The notes below the pieces were generated by a model. That model was not told the DNA's origin and made no database searches. It saw only the letters and a list, made by a program, of their open reading frames with translations. Position numbers and translations under genes: made by a program. A stretch of 64,000 nucleotides of DNA from Durusdinium trenchii (Eukaryota; Sar; Dinophyceae; Suessiales; Symbiodiniaceae): the NCBI GenBank assembly GCA_963970005.1, contig CAXAMN010028939.1, positions 38,395 to 102,394 on the forward strand, written 5' to 3'. Each line of letters opens with the position of its first letter. The first letter of the stretch is position 1. Positions 44,201-55,615 of the stretch are shown here, one piece after another.

Positions 44201-44746
44201 TCTTCCCGCGGATTGACAAAAAAGTAAGTTGACGCCTCTGCATGCACAAGCTATTGGGTTACGAAGTTCCGCGTAAAACTAGCAGCTAAGTCTTAAGCGA
44301 AACCCATCCAATGCCAGGCACCCTTTGCTCTTGTTGGCAGGCCTGCCTTTGAAGTTTGGCATGTCCCAATGCATGATTGCGCCATGCATTTTTGTCTTGC
44401 AATCCGAAATCAGGTGGCAAGCGCCTTATCAGGTTCCACGATAACGCACCTACAGCAGTGCACACAATGCAGCTGGCCACTACACTGGGAACCATGGCTG
44501 GATGTTGAAAATAGCAACAATGACAAGAAAGCAACAATTACAAGAACACACACATAATTAACTGAGAAAAATAGAACCTTTTTGCTATCATAGGCTCATT
44601 TTGTCATGGGACAATCTTGAGAAATACGATGCTGGGAGAAGGCTGTGAAGCTGTTCCAGCTGTTCAAACTGCTCATTAAATCACAACTTCTGGTGTGTCT
44701 GACGTTACATCTCCCATTCTTGGCCTTGCGACTATATACAGTAATT
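41264..44746. repeat. Spacer with GATGACAATG minisatellite
   Basis: At about 42133-42535 the unit GATGACAATGTTATGAAACC recurs, nested in a larger block (TCACACGACTAATCG to a C-rich stretch and CCCATTTTAA) that is present three times. At 42536-42665 a second block ending CCACCTTTCACGTAGCATC is present twice. 41264-42130 and 42670-44746 have no recognised gene. A plus frame at 43655-43948 with a hydrophobic stretch is too weak to call. Confidence 0.7.
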
Positions 44747-45392
44747 CATTTCTGTCCAAGGTTGTGTATCGCCGCTACGGTAGGCACACCCTCTTTTTCA
44801 CACTGTCAACTTGCCAAAGTGTTGTCATCAACCTGCAATCCTCTGCAGGATATTGCTTTGGGTTACCTGCGCTGGCAGGTCTGCCACAGTCAGACCTACA
44901 GTGGTTCACCTCCGGTCACTCCGGAAACCACTCCCCCCTCCTGGGGTGAGTTAAAAGTGGTCTAAAGGCGGTCACTCCGCCTAACTCTGTGACAGATCGC
45001 AGTTCCCTGCGCATGCCCCAGGCTAGCTCGCTAGCCCTTCAAGGGTAAGGGAGATCCCAAAGGGGGCCCTTGCACCAAAATAAACCGGGTGGGAAAAGAG
45101 AGAACAAACGCTATTTTGGCCAAGCACTTGGGCCAAAATATTCGTTAGTTCCAACCTATGGCAGAAATGAATCCGTGTTTTCACCCAAGCCTGCCAGACC
45201 TGAAACACGCTTACATTTCTGTCCAAGGTTGTGCATCGTCGCTACGGTAGGCACACCCTCTTTTTCACACTGTCAACTTGCCAACGTGTTGTCATCAACC
45301 TGCAATCCTCTGCAGGATATTGCGTTGGGTTACCTGCGCTGGCAGGTCTGCCACAGTCAGACCTACAGTGGTTCACCTCGGGTCACTCCGGA
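44747..45392. repeat. 179-base direct duplication
   Basis: 44747-44925 and 45214-45392 are the same length and differ at about 5 positions (about 97% identity). Both start CATTTCTGTCCAAGG and end GGTCACTCCGGA. The second copy is abutted exactly on its left by the 120-base dispersed repeat at 45094-45213. Confidence 0.9.
45094..45213. repeat. Dispersed 120-base hairpin repeat, copy 1
   Basis: It starts AAAAGAGAGAACAAACGC and matches 58783-58901. It contains the palindrome TATTTTGGCC...GGCCAAAATA. The size and symmetry suggest a miniature non-autonomous element. Confidence 0.85.
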
Positions 45393-45774
45393 GTTTAAAA
45401 TATTCCAAACGCACTTAGAGAAATTCCATGACACGAATCACTGCTGGAAGCGGCAGGTGCCAAAGACAGAACGGGCAAGTGACGGAAAAAGGGGTGAATC
45501 CGTTGGTTCGCCACCACGGATCAGACCAACCTAACCTTGAAATTGCGTCAGCCCAGTTACTTGGATGTGCGGGTGTGGTTATAAATGTTCATGCAGCTTG
45601 CAGCGCTTATAGCGCAACTTAGTATCTGGTTTGCAGTAGTTAGGTAACTACTACATCTATGAGAAAGTTAAGTCACTGCTGGATTTACACTAAGACTTGT
45701 TAACCACGTTGGCCTACATATGATAGCTATAGTAAGCCAAGCGGTTCGATTTAATATGTGCGACGTTGAACTCA

Positions 45775-46362
45775 TTAAGTGCCACTAGAAAGATATAGTA
45801 AGTCCAAAGACAAGCAGTTATTAAACTCTTCGTGTGTATTTGCTAAGTCCAACATGTGGTTCCTTTTTCTATGAAGAACATTCACGAAAAAACAAAAGTG
45901 AAATGAAACTGAAGGCTGATGTAGCCAGCAAAAACTAACATGTTGTAAACGAAAAATGTTGTAAGAGGCAGACATGTCAACAGGCAGAAAGCCAGACAGA
46001 CCGGAACATACAAACCCACAACCAAATCCACCGAAACAAGCCGGTGCAAACAATTGAAGAGAACAAAACACGGGCTTAAAATATGGACGGACTGACGACG
46101 AGAGAAGCAACAACATGAACCAAACAAGCGCGTAAACAAGGAGACAGAAACCAGAAAACACTTGAAAAGTGAACATCCTGGATTTTAGTTCCCCCGGCGC
46201 CCCTTGAAGGCCAGGTCCCTCAGAGGCTTTTGCGCCGGGGGAAAGAACAAGGTCTGTGTAAAGCTGAAAGGGAAGGATTGCGATGTCTTGTTTCAAAAAC
46301 CTTTTCTTCTCAGTTCCTCGAGCCCCTGAGCACAGGCGAATCGCGAAAGGATCCAGTTGCAT
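45775..46362 (-). CDS. Unassigned ORF with hydrophobic segment
   Basis: A single minus-strand frame of 195 residues has a strong membrane helix (FCLLVYALVWFMLLLLSSSV, about residues 99-118) and further Phe/Cys-rich stretches. No family is recognised. The inverted repeat 46191-46241 lies within its first third. It sits just downstream of the transposase-like gene on the same strand. It could be a real single-exon protein or an open stretch in noncoding DNA. 45393-45774 has no gene. Confidence 0.25.
   Translation of the reverse strand: MQLDPFAIRLCSGARGTEKKRFLKQDIAILPFQLYTDLVLSPGAKASEGPGLQGAPGELKSRMFTFQVFSGFCLLVYALVWFMLLLLSSSVRPYFKPVFCSLQLFAPACFGGFGCGFVCSGLSGFLPVDMSASYNIFRLQHVSFCWLHQPSVSFHFCFFVNVLHRKRNHMLDLANTHEEFNNCLSLDLLYLSSGT
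46191..46241. other. Perfect 10-base GC-rich inverted repeat
   Basis: CCCCCGGCGC (46191-46200) pairs with GCGCCGGGGG (46232-46241) across a 31-base loop. Confidence 0.85.
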
Positions 46363-46413
46363 AAGCGCAAACTAAACTGCACGGGGCAGGGAGAGATTGC
46401 AAGCAGAAACAAA

Positions 46414-46560
46414 GTCAAAGAAAACCCTGCGAAGCGACGCAGGAGTGTCAAAAAAAATCCCGCGAAACGACGCAGGAGTGTCAAACTTGAGGGTGTCGAA
46501 GGAAACCCTGCGTAACAACGCAGGACTGTCAAAGAAAACCCTGCGAAACAACGCAAGGTA
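46414..46560. repeat. Tandem 33-base repeat carrying the CCCTGC palindrome
   Basis: Units of GTCAAAGAAAACCCTGCGAA plus ACGCAGGAGT start at about 46414, 46447, 46480 and 46528. Each holds a CCCTGCG...CGCAGG inverted repeat. The array adjoins the last exon of the minus-strand transposase-like gene. Confidence 0.8.
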
Positions 46561-46574
46561 GCGCCGCACCTTTT

Positions 46575-49500
46575 TCACACAGCTGAGGCAATCACCCACA
46601 CATGCACTCCATCGCCCAGCTTCTTGAAAGCGAGGGCACGGCAAATTGATGATTTAGCAATCCAATATAACTGGGTGCCAATCTTCAAAATGTTTGTCTC
46701 CGCTGGCTTCCATGAGCACACGAGCGCACGCGTGCCCTCCAAGCGGACACACTCACCAAAGCCATCCTTGAACTCAACCAGGTCACCTGTTTGGAAGACG
46801 GGTGTGTGCCCAAACTCCTCCTCATCATCATCGTCATTTCGCCCAAGCTTCTGTAGTTGCTGCAGGGTGCTTTCCATCAGATTTTTTTTGCTCCACCAGG
46901 CCTTTATCAGCATTGTCATATAGTTTCTAAGAGTTCACCATTTTTACGGTCAAAACAAGAATCCAAAACAATTTATCAAAAACATGGACAGCTGAACGTT
47001 AGTGCCAGGTCACGCCAACGTTTTCAAGGCTGTTTGCAAATTTCTTGATCAATTTGTGTCGGCGTTCATGCACGAAGCAATTGAGCAATATCTGATGCTT
47101 TTGGAGGCCCTCCCATAGGTGTTGTTGCAGATGGTGTTTTGGAAGTGTGCTCGACGCACCATATGCAGCAACAAAGAAACCCAGGTGGCGCGACGCCAAC
47201 CTTTTCAGCTCCTTTGGGCACAGCATGAAGCCTTAAGATGCCTCATATACCACTCCAGCAAACTGAGCACAGTATACACATGTAGGAAGCTGGCCAAAAA
47301 ATGTGAGTCTATGATGAACCCTGCGCGTCATCATGCTTCACAAAAGTGTAATCATGATTAGCTTCGCAATGTGTTATGTTTTGTGCTTTTCCCCACATCT
47401 TAGTGTGGGGTTCTTCTTTTCTATGTCTCATCCCGCTTCTTCCGCTTCTTCCGCTTCACTTCTTCCGCGCCTCCGCCCCTCCTTCCACACTCATCTCACA
47501 CACCACTCATCTCACACACCACTCATCTCACACACCACTCATCACACACACACCACTCATCACACACCACTCATCACACACCACTCATCACACACACCAC
47601 TCATCACACACACCACTCATCACACACCACTCATCACACACCACTCATCTCACACACCACTCATCACACACGCCACTCATCACACACCACTCATCACACA
47701 CCACTCATCTCACACACCACTCATCTCACACACCACTCATCACACACCACTCTTCTCACACCACTCATCTCACACCACTCATCACACACCACTCATCTCA
47801 CACCACTCATCACACACCACTCATCACACACCACTCACCACAGACTCAGACCGAGACAACACATACCGAGACAACACCCACAGACACCACACACACAGAG
47901 ATCACAACACAGAGATCACACACACACAGAGATCACACACATCGAGACAACACACAAGTAGATCTGGCTCCGTTAGAGGGTCTGGTGGTTGCTTGGTCGG
48001 CTCTGGTCGGCTCTGGTCGGGTGTGGGCGCCGGCGACGCTGTTCCATTGTAAATCGCAGTAGATCTGACTCCGTTAGAGGGTCTGGTGGTTGCNNNNNNN
48101 NNNGTAAATCGCAGTAGATCTGACTCCGTTAGAGGGTCTGGTGGTTGCTTGGTCGACGCTGTTCCATTGTAAATCGCAGTAGATCTGACTCCGTTAGAGG
48201 GTCTGGTGGTTGCTTGGTCGGCTCTGGTCCGCTCTGGGTGTGGGCGCCGGCGACGCTGTTCGATTGTACAACTTTAGTACGCGGAGCAATCTGTGGAGCT
48301 GGAAGCTGAGAACTGGCGACTTTGTAGTACAACTTTCGTACATTATGCCCCATTTTGCGGACGTGCGACAACCGCTGGTGTTGTTGGCTAGTTGTGGCTG
48401 CGCACACCTGTGTGCACAATACCTCGTACATCCGTCGTGCACATCGCTCTCTTACACCTTCTCTCCCACCCCTCTGTTGTAGGAAGCTGATATCACTTCC
48501 TGACAAGGCCGTGTTGTAGAAGCTATTGAGACTCTGACTGCTTTGTGCTTTAGAAACTTAAGATTCGTAGATTCATATGTGGGGTTATCCGGTCCTTTAA
48601 TTTGAAACGGCCAAAAATACAGGCGCTCTCCTGCCACATGATTGCTTTCCTCATTGACGAATGTGCAAGTTCCAGCAAATCAGTCATCGCAAAAAAACTC
48701 TGGAGGACGCGGAGAACATGTTCATCTCCAGACTCATGTAAGTTGAGGGAGTGCAAATACGCAGCGCTGGATACACAGTCAAGAATTCTGAAGCTGTTGC
48801 AGAGACCTCCTTCTTTCTGAGAAGGGTTTTGGTGATGGATAGACCAAAGCTCTGCCAACGGCGTGGCCAATTGATATCTTTCCTCACTGACGTTCCCAGT
48901 ATATATAGATTGTCACATCAGCCACAAGAAAAGAAAACAACGTGAAAATTGGCAAATAATTACTAAAACTGAATGTCTATTTATCAAGCGATCGAAATTC
49001 CAAAAAACTCATAGATCTTGGCTGGAGAAAAACCTAGCCCTCCAAGACTTTTCATTGCCAGCTCTATCTCCAATGGGTATGTCCAATGGGCCAGTCAAAT
49101 TGGACAACCGACGCAGGGCCAGACGAACACCGAAGAGCACGGTCACTCATGATACCGTACGGAGCATGGTTCCAACCAAGCGATTGCTGTAGTTCATCAA
49201 AGTGTTTCTTGTTCATGACTCCAAATTGACCTGTGATGTGATCCACCGTCTTGAATACACTTTCGTCACTGTGCAGCTTGAACAGCTCCCATCGATGCTC
49301 ACTCTGCGACACCAATGTCTCACTGTAGCGCCAAAGCTCAGTACCTAATTCTTTTCTAAAGAAACCGCGTGCAAGTGTGTGGTTAACGACAACCAACGCA
49401 CATTCAAACATAAGTTTGCGTGGTCACAGCGATCAAAACGTGTTGACCAGTTTGTGCCAGGTGCCATGTCCCACGACGTTACGGCACTTGAGGCAGATCT

Positions 49501-52010
49501 TGGACCCGCTCGCACCTTTGTTCTGGTAGATGCTTTTCAACGCAGCCTCGTCAGCTACGCATACATGTATTCGAGCGTGCAACGCACGACCAATTTGGCT
49601 CAAAAAGGCACCGTTGAAACAGTTGGTGAACAGGCACACTATCTCCCTGAAGACTTGTGACAAGCGGTCTTTCACCTCCTTAAACTCTTCCGATGTGATG
49701 ACCATGACAGTGAACCACTTCATGTCATCTTGAAGTGCAAATTCGTACTCGCAAAAGCTCCAATAGATGCCCCAGCAAGTTCGCTGAGATGTACTGCGAA
49801 GGACGTTGCCGGGCTTGACTTCATCAGCGTACAAAGCTACCCGCCAACATCCGGGATGTTGTTCCATTATTTCTTTCATGAAGGACTTGAAACGCGGAGA
49901 AATCGTGGTTAGATGCTCCAGCAAGCACATTGGGTGAACCACCCAAGACTGAAACATGGATCCATCATTCAACTCCAAATTTATTTGTTGCAGCATTTTG
50001 CCATGGTAGGTCTCAACGTCTACCTCACTCTCACGCTTCCGCTTGATAGACCATCTTGAGGTTCCTTGCTTCAAAATCTCTGGTGACTCCCTCACTGTGT
50101 CGAGCACCTCGCTCAAGGCACTCTGGGATATGAAAGAGTTGCCTGAAGCCGAACTCAATCGTTTCTTCTTGGGCGCCATGAATCTGAACCACAAGATGCG
50201 AGAAAGCAGGTCAAACCCGGCTTATGAGCGTGGGTTGTAAATTCGTATAGGCAAAGCCCTGCTTGTGAGCAAGGTTGCGATATCTAACTGGTTCTGCGGG
50301 AAGGTGTACAAACAAGGTTGTGCAATTCTTGAAACCTATACCTCATGTCAAGTGAACTTTGTTTTGAACTTGATCAAATCAAGTAAGAACTGCGGAATGC
50401 AAGTATGCTTCAAGGCATTGAGCCTACCAAAAGGCAAAAACAACAACTAAGCAAGCGCGCATTCATGCGCAAACAACATCAGTTTTTTGCACCAAAGCGC
50501 ACATGTTCCGATTTGGCCATTGAAAAATCACCGAAGGCATGGTTTTCCACACCATTTGGGCTACTGAAAGATCACCGAAGTTCCCCGCTTGTATACTCAC
50601 TGAGCCGCATCCCACAGCGCGCCAGCTTCACGGGCTGCTTTGCGCGCGACCTCCTTGCACTCCTCTTCGGTGAGCGCTGCGTCACGAGCAGCGTTCCTTG
50701 CACTGTGGTAGTGCTTGCTGGTCCAATTGTCCCGCCTCTTGCCCTTCCATACTTTGTCTGGCTTTGGCACCGTGTACTTGAAGGAAACCTGCCCCCCAAG
50801 TGCGGCCGGCTTCTTCATGACCATCATGGACGCTGCCGGGCGTTTCATCTTGGCTCGTAAAAACTCACGGGACTCCTTCTCAGGATCATGCTCCTCCGAC
50901 TCACGATCTGTTTCAAAAGTAGCGGCGTTGGACCGACTCAACTTTGGAATTTCATTGACAATTGGGATCGGCTCCTGATCTTGAATCGAAGGCTTCATGG
51001 AAACGCCTGATTTGTCTTGGAATCGCACGAGGGGGGCTGCATGCTTTGCTGCCACAGAATCGGCATCAGGAGGCTCTGCAGCCGCCAGAGCTGGCACGTG
51101 TTTCGGCATCACGCTTGGCGTGCCCTTGGGAAACACCTGGAGATTCTGAAGGCCTCCTTGCCCCATGTTGCTCAAGAGTGGCATCAAAGCAGGGAAGATC
51201 TGCTACACACATGCCGCCATGACGGCATCCGCTGCTGCCTTGTTGGCATTCTGCGTCGCAGAGCTCGAGGCCGGTACCAACTCCTGCGCAGACTTCCTAG
51301 TCCGACGCAAGGGTACGTCGTATTTCGCCCCTCTCTGGCTCACTGAGGAACGCTTGAGCAGCCCTCAAGACCTCCTTCACAGCCTGTTCGCTCGGCAGAT
51401 GCACGCCGAGCTTGACCTGATCAAAGGTGAACTCAGACGGTGAGTCAGAGACTCCATATGTCTTTCTTCGAAGCCCTGCTGGAAAAGCAGGGTACATGTA
51501 GACATGTTTCGATTCCAGCCCTCAAAAAAAACAACATGAAAACACACCAAATGAATACTTAGCAAACGCTGACTGTTCAGCAAGATCTAGACACCAAGCG
51601 CGTAGCCACGCATTCTAGCTTCACATCGCACCCAGTATCCACCTGCCCCAGAATCTCAATGTTGCCATCGGAAAAGAAGGGCAGCATGTCACTGATCTGT
51701 TGATTTGGCCTTGAGCGCTTGCCAGTCGTTGGAGCCCGTACTGCATTCTCAGCAACAGCAGCGCTGAGTTGATCTTGTTGTTCTTCAGTCCAAGGCCCGC
51801 TGGCAAAGAGCTCAGTCAATCCGATTCAGGCTGTCCAGGTCCAGGGAGTTGCAATCGAGCCGATTCTGCATGGATTCAAATTGTTTCTGTTGCAGGTCTT
51901 GGAACCGTTCCTCAGACAAGACTTCTTGTTGCCTCTCCATGAAGGCCTGGATTTGCTCTGCATCCCGCGCCACCCTTGCGCCAATGCTTGTCATGGCCCT
52001 GAACGACAAA
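46575..52010 (-). CDS. Transposase-like multicopy dinoflagellate gene, many exons
   Basis: Coding blocks on the minus strand, 5' to 3': 52009-51812 (coiled coil, FMERQQEVLSEERFQDLQQK), 51819-51577 (WTEEQQDQLSAAVAENA), 51497-51297, 51187-50597 (basic, MKRPAAS and MKKPAAL), 50179-49433 (MAPKKKR, then ALYADEVKPGNVLRS, IYWSFCEYEFAL and CLKCRNVV), 49411-49064, 48887-48550 (two phases), 47226-46999 (NCFVHERRHKLIKKFA) and 46919-46575 (GDLVEFKDG). This order recalls a large repeated dinoflagellate family in which D-E...PGN and C-x2-C motifs look transposase-like; it is not a family I can name. KRPAA/KKPAA and MAPKKKR suggest nuclear targeting. Gaps hold short CCCTGC palindromes, and 47.3-48.5 kb holds satellite sequence. 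Exon edges are approximate, and 48.5-48.9 kb may be decayed. Confidence 0.5.
47490..48265. repeat. (CACACCACTCAT)n satellite, then a second tandem repeat
   Basis: About 47490-47850 is built of CACACCACTCATCA units of 12-17 bases, followed by CAGAGATCA repeats to about 47955. From 47957 to 48265 the unit AGTAGATCTGACTCCGTTAG ... GTGGTTGCTTGGTCG repeats about four times, with GCTGTTCCATTGTAAATCGC joining units. The array lies within the span of the minus-strand gene, probably in an intron. The Thr/His-rich plus-strand frames here are artefacts. Confidence 0.9.
48094..48103. other. Assembly gap (10 N)
   Basis: Ten N bases fall inside a tandem repeat, so the true copy number of that repeat is unknown. 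Confidence 1.
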
Positions 52011-52295
52011 TCACAAATATATGCGCTTGATAGCTAACCCTGTAACTCAGGTCAGCAAGGTTTACTATGAGTTCCAGTCGAACATCAAAACGCTTTGCCA
52101 AAACAAGGTGCATTCCAACTGCAAATGTCTGTTTTGCCTTGTCTGAGGCATTTGGCATACATGAACTCAAAGCAGATCCAACATGTTCTGCAAGCGTCGC
52201 AAATTGAGAGGTTTACCAGGAAGTCTCAAAACATGATCAGGCACGAACTTGATGCCGCCTGCTTTTCTGTGACTGTCCGAGTCTCTTTGTGCGCT

Positions 52296-53655
52296 CTACG
52301 GCGCCTCGTTGCTAGAAGAATCAGACGACGAGGACTGTGAATCTCTGCCGTCAAAGTGAAACACATCACAAACAGTTCGCAAGCGTACGAAACCCTGCGA
52401 TGTCTTTCCAACGTCTTTGCCTTCATGATTCCCTTGAACTCCGATGACCTGCAGGTGGCAAACCCAAACCCAGTTCTGCAACAGCGTATAGATTGCATTG
52501 GCATAAACACAGCCTAAACTTTTATGCCAACCCTACGAGAGCAAGGTCAAAAACCATTACCGAACAAACCCTACCAATCATGGCAAGGTCAACCCGCAAA
52601 ATCAATTAAACCCTGCCACAGAGTGCAAGGTGATATGCGCGTGCACGGGTGCTGGTGAACCTGATGATTGCAAAGGGCCTGCGCGGTACTGAGAAAGGCC
52701 TTTGCAATGAGCACAGCCATTGATGTTTGCATTGTGATCCTTTGTGGTCACCAGGCCTTTGTGTTGCAGCAAGGAACCGCCAAGGGCTTTGCAATGAGCA
52801 CAGCCATTATGTTTGCAGCATATACGTTGCTAAAACCCTGCCATCACACAAGCAAGGTGATTGGTGCATAAACACACCATTTGTGGCCATTCACCATCTC
52901 TGCGTGGTTAGTTGACATCCTTCCAAGGCAAAATGGCCTAAGATAGCCGCGTAAACGCATATCAAAACCACAAACCACAAACAACAACCGCCACGAAGGC
53001 GGTGACTATCTCATGGACCATGTTCGACATGACCGGTGGAACAAAACATGAACAAAACTTGAGGCAAACTCGAGGCAGAACAGTTCTGCAGCTCTCAGCT
53101 CACTTGTGCCTTGAAATTAGCAGGGCACACAACTACCAAGAATGCTTTCATGAAGGTGAACCGCATTCACGCGCTGTTCATGACTCCAAGCGCACTTCAG
53201 CACCATGATTGTTGGTGCTCTAACAAGCACACCACCCTTTGGACTCTAAAAGCCCCTACGTATACAAACCCTGCAGGCTGCAAGGTGCGGAACAACCCCT
53301 GATTGGCACCAGTCTTTAGTCCACATGAGTGCCGAAAGCGCCTTCACTCATCGAAGAAGCCTTGAGACCGCAGTCGTTTCCGATAGTGGCGGCGCTCTTG
53401 CCTCGCCCAAGAGTTGTGCCTTTTCAAGGCTCCCTGGCCGCGTTGCCGCTTCGGTCTCTCATGCTCGTCCTGCACTGTCTCTTCACGCTCGTCCTGCACT
53501 GTCTCTTCATTTTTCGGCTGCTCCTCCACTTCCTTCTTTGCTTGCTCCTCCACGTCGACCGCCAGTTCCCTCTCCAGCTCCACCTTCTCTTCCTTCTTTG
53601 GTTCCTTCTCGATGACCTCCTCCAGCCAGACGCTCTCCAAGGTGTTGGCTGCCAT
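52296..53655 (-). CDS. Unknown gene, at least two exons (paralogue-like to 54.7-55.6 kb)
   Basis: A first exon starts at ATG 53655 (MAANTLESVWLEEVIEKEPK) and continues for about 100 residues of alternating acidic and basic sequence with repeated ETVQDE units, ending near RSQGFFDE at 53344. A later coding block (52481-52296) has GVQGNHEGKDVGKTSQGFVR and a Ser-rich acidic tail. That tail pattern (GK-SQG-h-V-x-L-R-x-h-C, then SSSD) parallels the last exon of the gene at 54.7-55.6 kb. Between them, 52500-53340 holds repeats, including one copy of the 137-140 base repeat. No enzymatic motif is seen. Composition suggests a nuclear or disordered protein. Confidence 0.35.
52793..52929. repeat. 140-base direct repeat, copy 1
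   Basis: It matches 54106-54245, starting AATGAGCACAGCCATTATG and ending near TTCCAAGG, with about 90% identity. It contains the palindrome ACCCTGCC...GCAAGGT. A partial copy of its start lies at about 52703. Its position between exon blocks suggests intronic sequence. Confidence 0.85.
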
Positions 53656-54105
53656 GATGAGGTCAACACAGGATGAAACGCAATCTTTGAACCACTGAAC
53701 TGAACAGGCCAAACCCGCGAGGAATTCGATTAACGTGTGAAGCAAAGGCTGACAGCCATGTTGCACAGTTGGCAGGTGCGTAGCGAAGGAATTCAATTGC
53801 GACGTGCGTTTTACAGCCTATCTGAAAAACTGAAAAGACCAAATCTACTCAAGAAAATCGATTGAAGTGTGTTTTAAAACCTCTTTGAACCACTGAAAAG
53901 ACCAACCGCTGCATTCTCGATGCCAGGACTTCGATTGAAGTGCGTGTGACCTCTGCCTCTGCAAGTGGCAGGGTTCGAAAATACGCTATCACCATGCACA
54001 CTACAGCCATGCACATGTACAGCTATCACACCTCTCACCACACTGCTGTCTGGAAAGACAGCGCGCTCTTGTTGCAAAGACGGCCCACTCGTGTCGCACC
54101 CTTGG

Positions 54106-54245
54106 AATGAGCACAGCCATTATGTTTGCAGCATATACGTTGTTAAAACCCTGCCATCACACATGCAAGCAAGGTGATTGGTCCATATACACACCATTTG
54201 TGGCCACTCACCATCTATGTGTGGTTGGTTGACATGTTTCCAAGG
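54106..54245. repeat. 140-base direct repeat, copy 2
   Basis: Partner of 52793-52929, with a few base differences and small length changes inside the palindrome loop (ACACATGCAA versus ACACAA). Confidence 0.85.
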
Positions 54246-54684
54246 TTGGTTGACTACCCTTCAAACTTGGCCACTCACGCTCACAATACGCTGCAGACAC
54301 ATCGGCGCGCGTTCAAACATTTTCAGACCCTACAGCGGTTGCAAGGACTAATGGGTTGCTCCTCGGTTGCCAAGGACTAATGGGTTGCTCCTCGGTTCAA
54401 AATGTTGGGAACTGACTCAGGTCAAAACCATCAAGGGGTCAACTTATCTTGGACCCTTTCAGCTTTCTCTTCTGCGCCATAGTGCCATGACTAACCCAAG
54501 CAAGGAACCCTTCAAACTTGCCAGCTTGCGCACTTTCAAACCCTGCAGTGGTGGCAAGGTACAACAAGCTTGCAATTCGTAAGCTTTGGTCTCTTTTGGT
54601 CCACAGGCTTTGGTCTCTTTGGTCTCATTGGTCTCTTCGTTTGGTGAAAAATGTTTCCAGGCATGTAAAATTGCAAAGTGTGTG

Positions 54685-55615
54685 TCACTGACATGACAGG
54701 TCGACACCACTCTCACATGTAGGGGTCTCTCGCTCAGCGCTTTCACCATCTGTGCTGCTGGCGTTGGACTCGAACTCCTCGCCCTCATCCAACTCCCACG
54801 CGATGCTCTTGGTCGTCAACTTCCTTGTCACCTCTTCTAGCTCGCACAAGTTGCGGAGGTGGACATAGCCTTGTGACCTCTTACCGAAGATCCTGTGGTC
54901 CGGTGTGAGCTGCAGGACCTTTGGAAGTCGTTGCGCGCTCAACACGCCAGTAAATTCCACATGAACTCGACTGCCAAGCACCTGCGCAAGGAAAAGTGTT
55001 CAAACCGCCGCGAACCAACGCAGGGTGAGTGACGGAGATTAAAGACTCACGTCTCATGTAACCCTGCGAACAAACGCATGGGTAACAAAGCAGAAACAAA
55101 CACCCAAAACCGACATTAATCCGGCTTTGGCAGGAGACATTCATTCGGTCACAGACACCCCTGTGCGCGCGATTGAGGAGGGCTCGCGTCGTGACGAAGG
55201 CGCTCTTCTCCCAACTCACTGAAGCCACAGTCCTCTGGCTGAGTGTGCGTAGAGCCAGGTACACCCTTTCGCTTTCATGGCAGTACCCCACAAAGGCGGA
55301 CAGCGTCACAATCCCGGCTGTACACTGCTGGACAATCATTTCACGGTCCCCCCTATGGCGCACAAATCGCCACATTTTGGCCCTGGCTGTCTGGTGGTGG
55401 CAACCGTCACTGATAACCTCGGCCAAAGACAGCTTCCATGGGAGGTTGTCCAGGTAGAGGATTTGATAGTCCTGCGCTATCATGCGATCCTCCTGCTTTG
55501 ATGGTAGCTTCCGCCAGCATCGGGGCTTGACGGTGTCTGTGATGTCCCATGGCTGGCCTGAATTGACAAAGATAAACTCATAGACCACCTTTGTCATGAG
55601 AAACGCTCTCGCCAC
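54685..55615 (-). CDS. Unknown two-exon gene
   Basis: The upstream exon (55615 to about 55100) encodes about 170 residues, including SGQPWDITDTVKPRCWRKLP and QDYQILYLDNLPWKLSLAEV. It is globular-looking with no known motif. An intron of about 140 bases (about 55100-54965) contains the block GACGGAGATTAAAGACTCA and two CCCTGCG/CGCAGGG elements. The last exon (about 54965-54690) encodes VLGSRVHVEFTGVLSAQRLP, GKRSQGYVHLRNLCEL and an acidic Ser-rich tail. The exact splice bases are ambiguous because G runs sit at both edges. The true start may lie further upstream. Function is unknown. Confidence 0.4.

Noticed and set aside
45740-45756. GGTTCGATTTAA and similar GGTTCGA words as tRNA B boxes
   Set aside because: No matching A box or cloverleaf could be drawn around any of them.
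47490-47850. Regularly spaced repeats considered as a CRISPR array
   Set aside because: Units are contiguous without unique spacers, and the genome is eukaryotic.
47333-48062. Thr/His/Ser-rich ORFs of 228-239 residues
   Set aside because: They are direct translations of the CACACCACTCAT satellite in two phases. The low complexity and presence in more than one frame show they are not genes.
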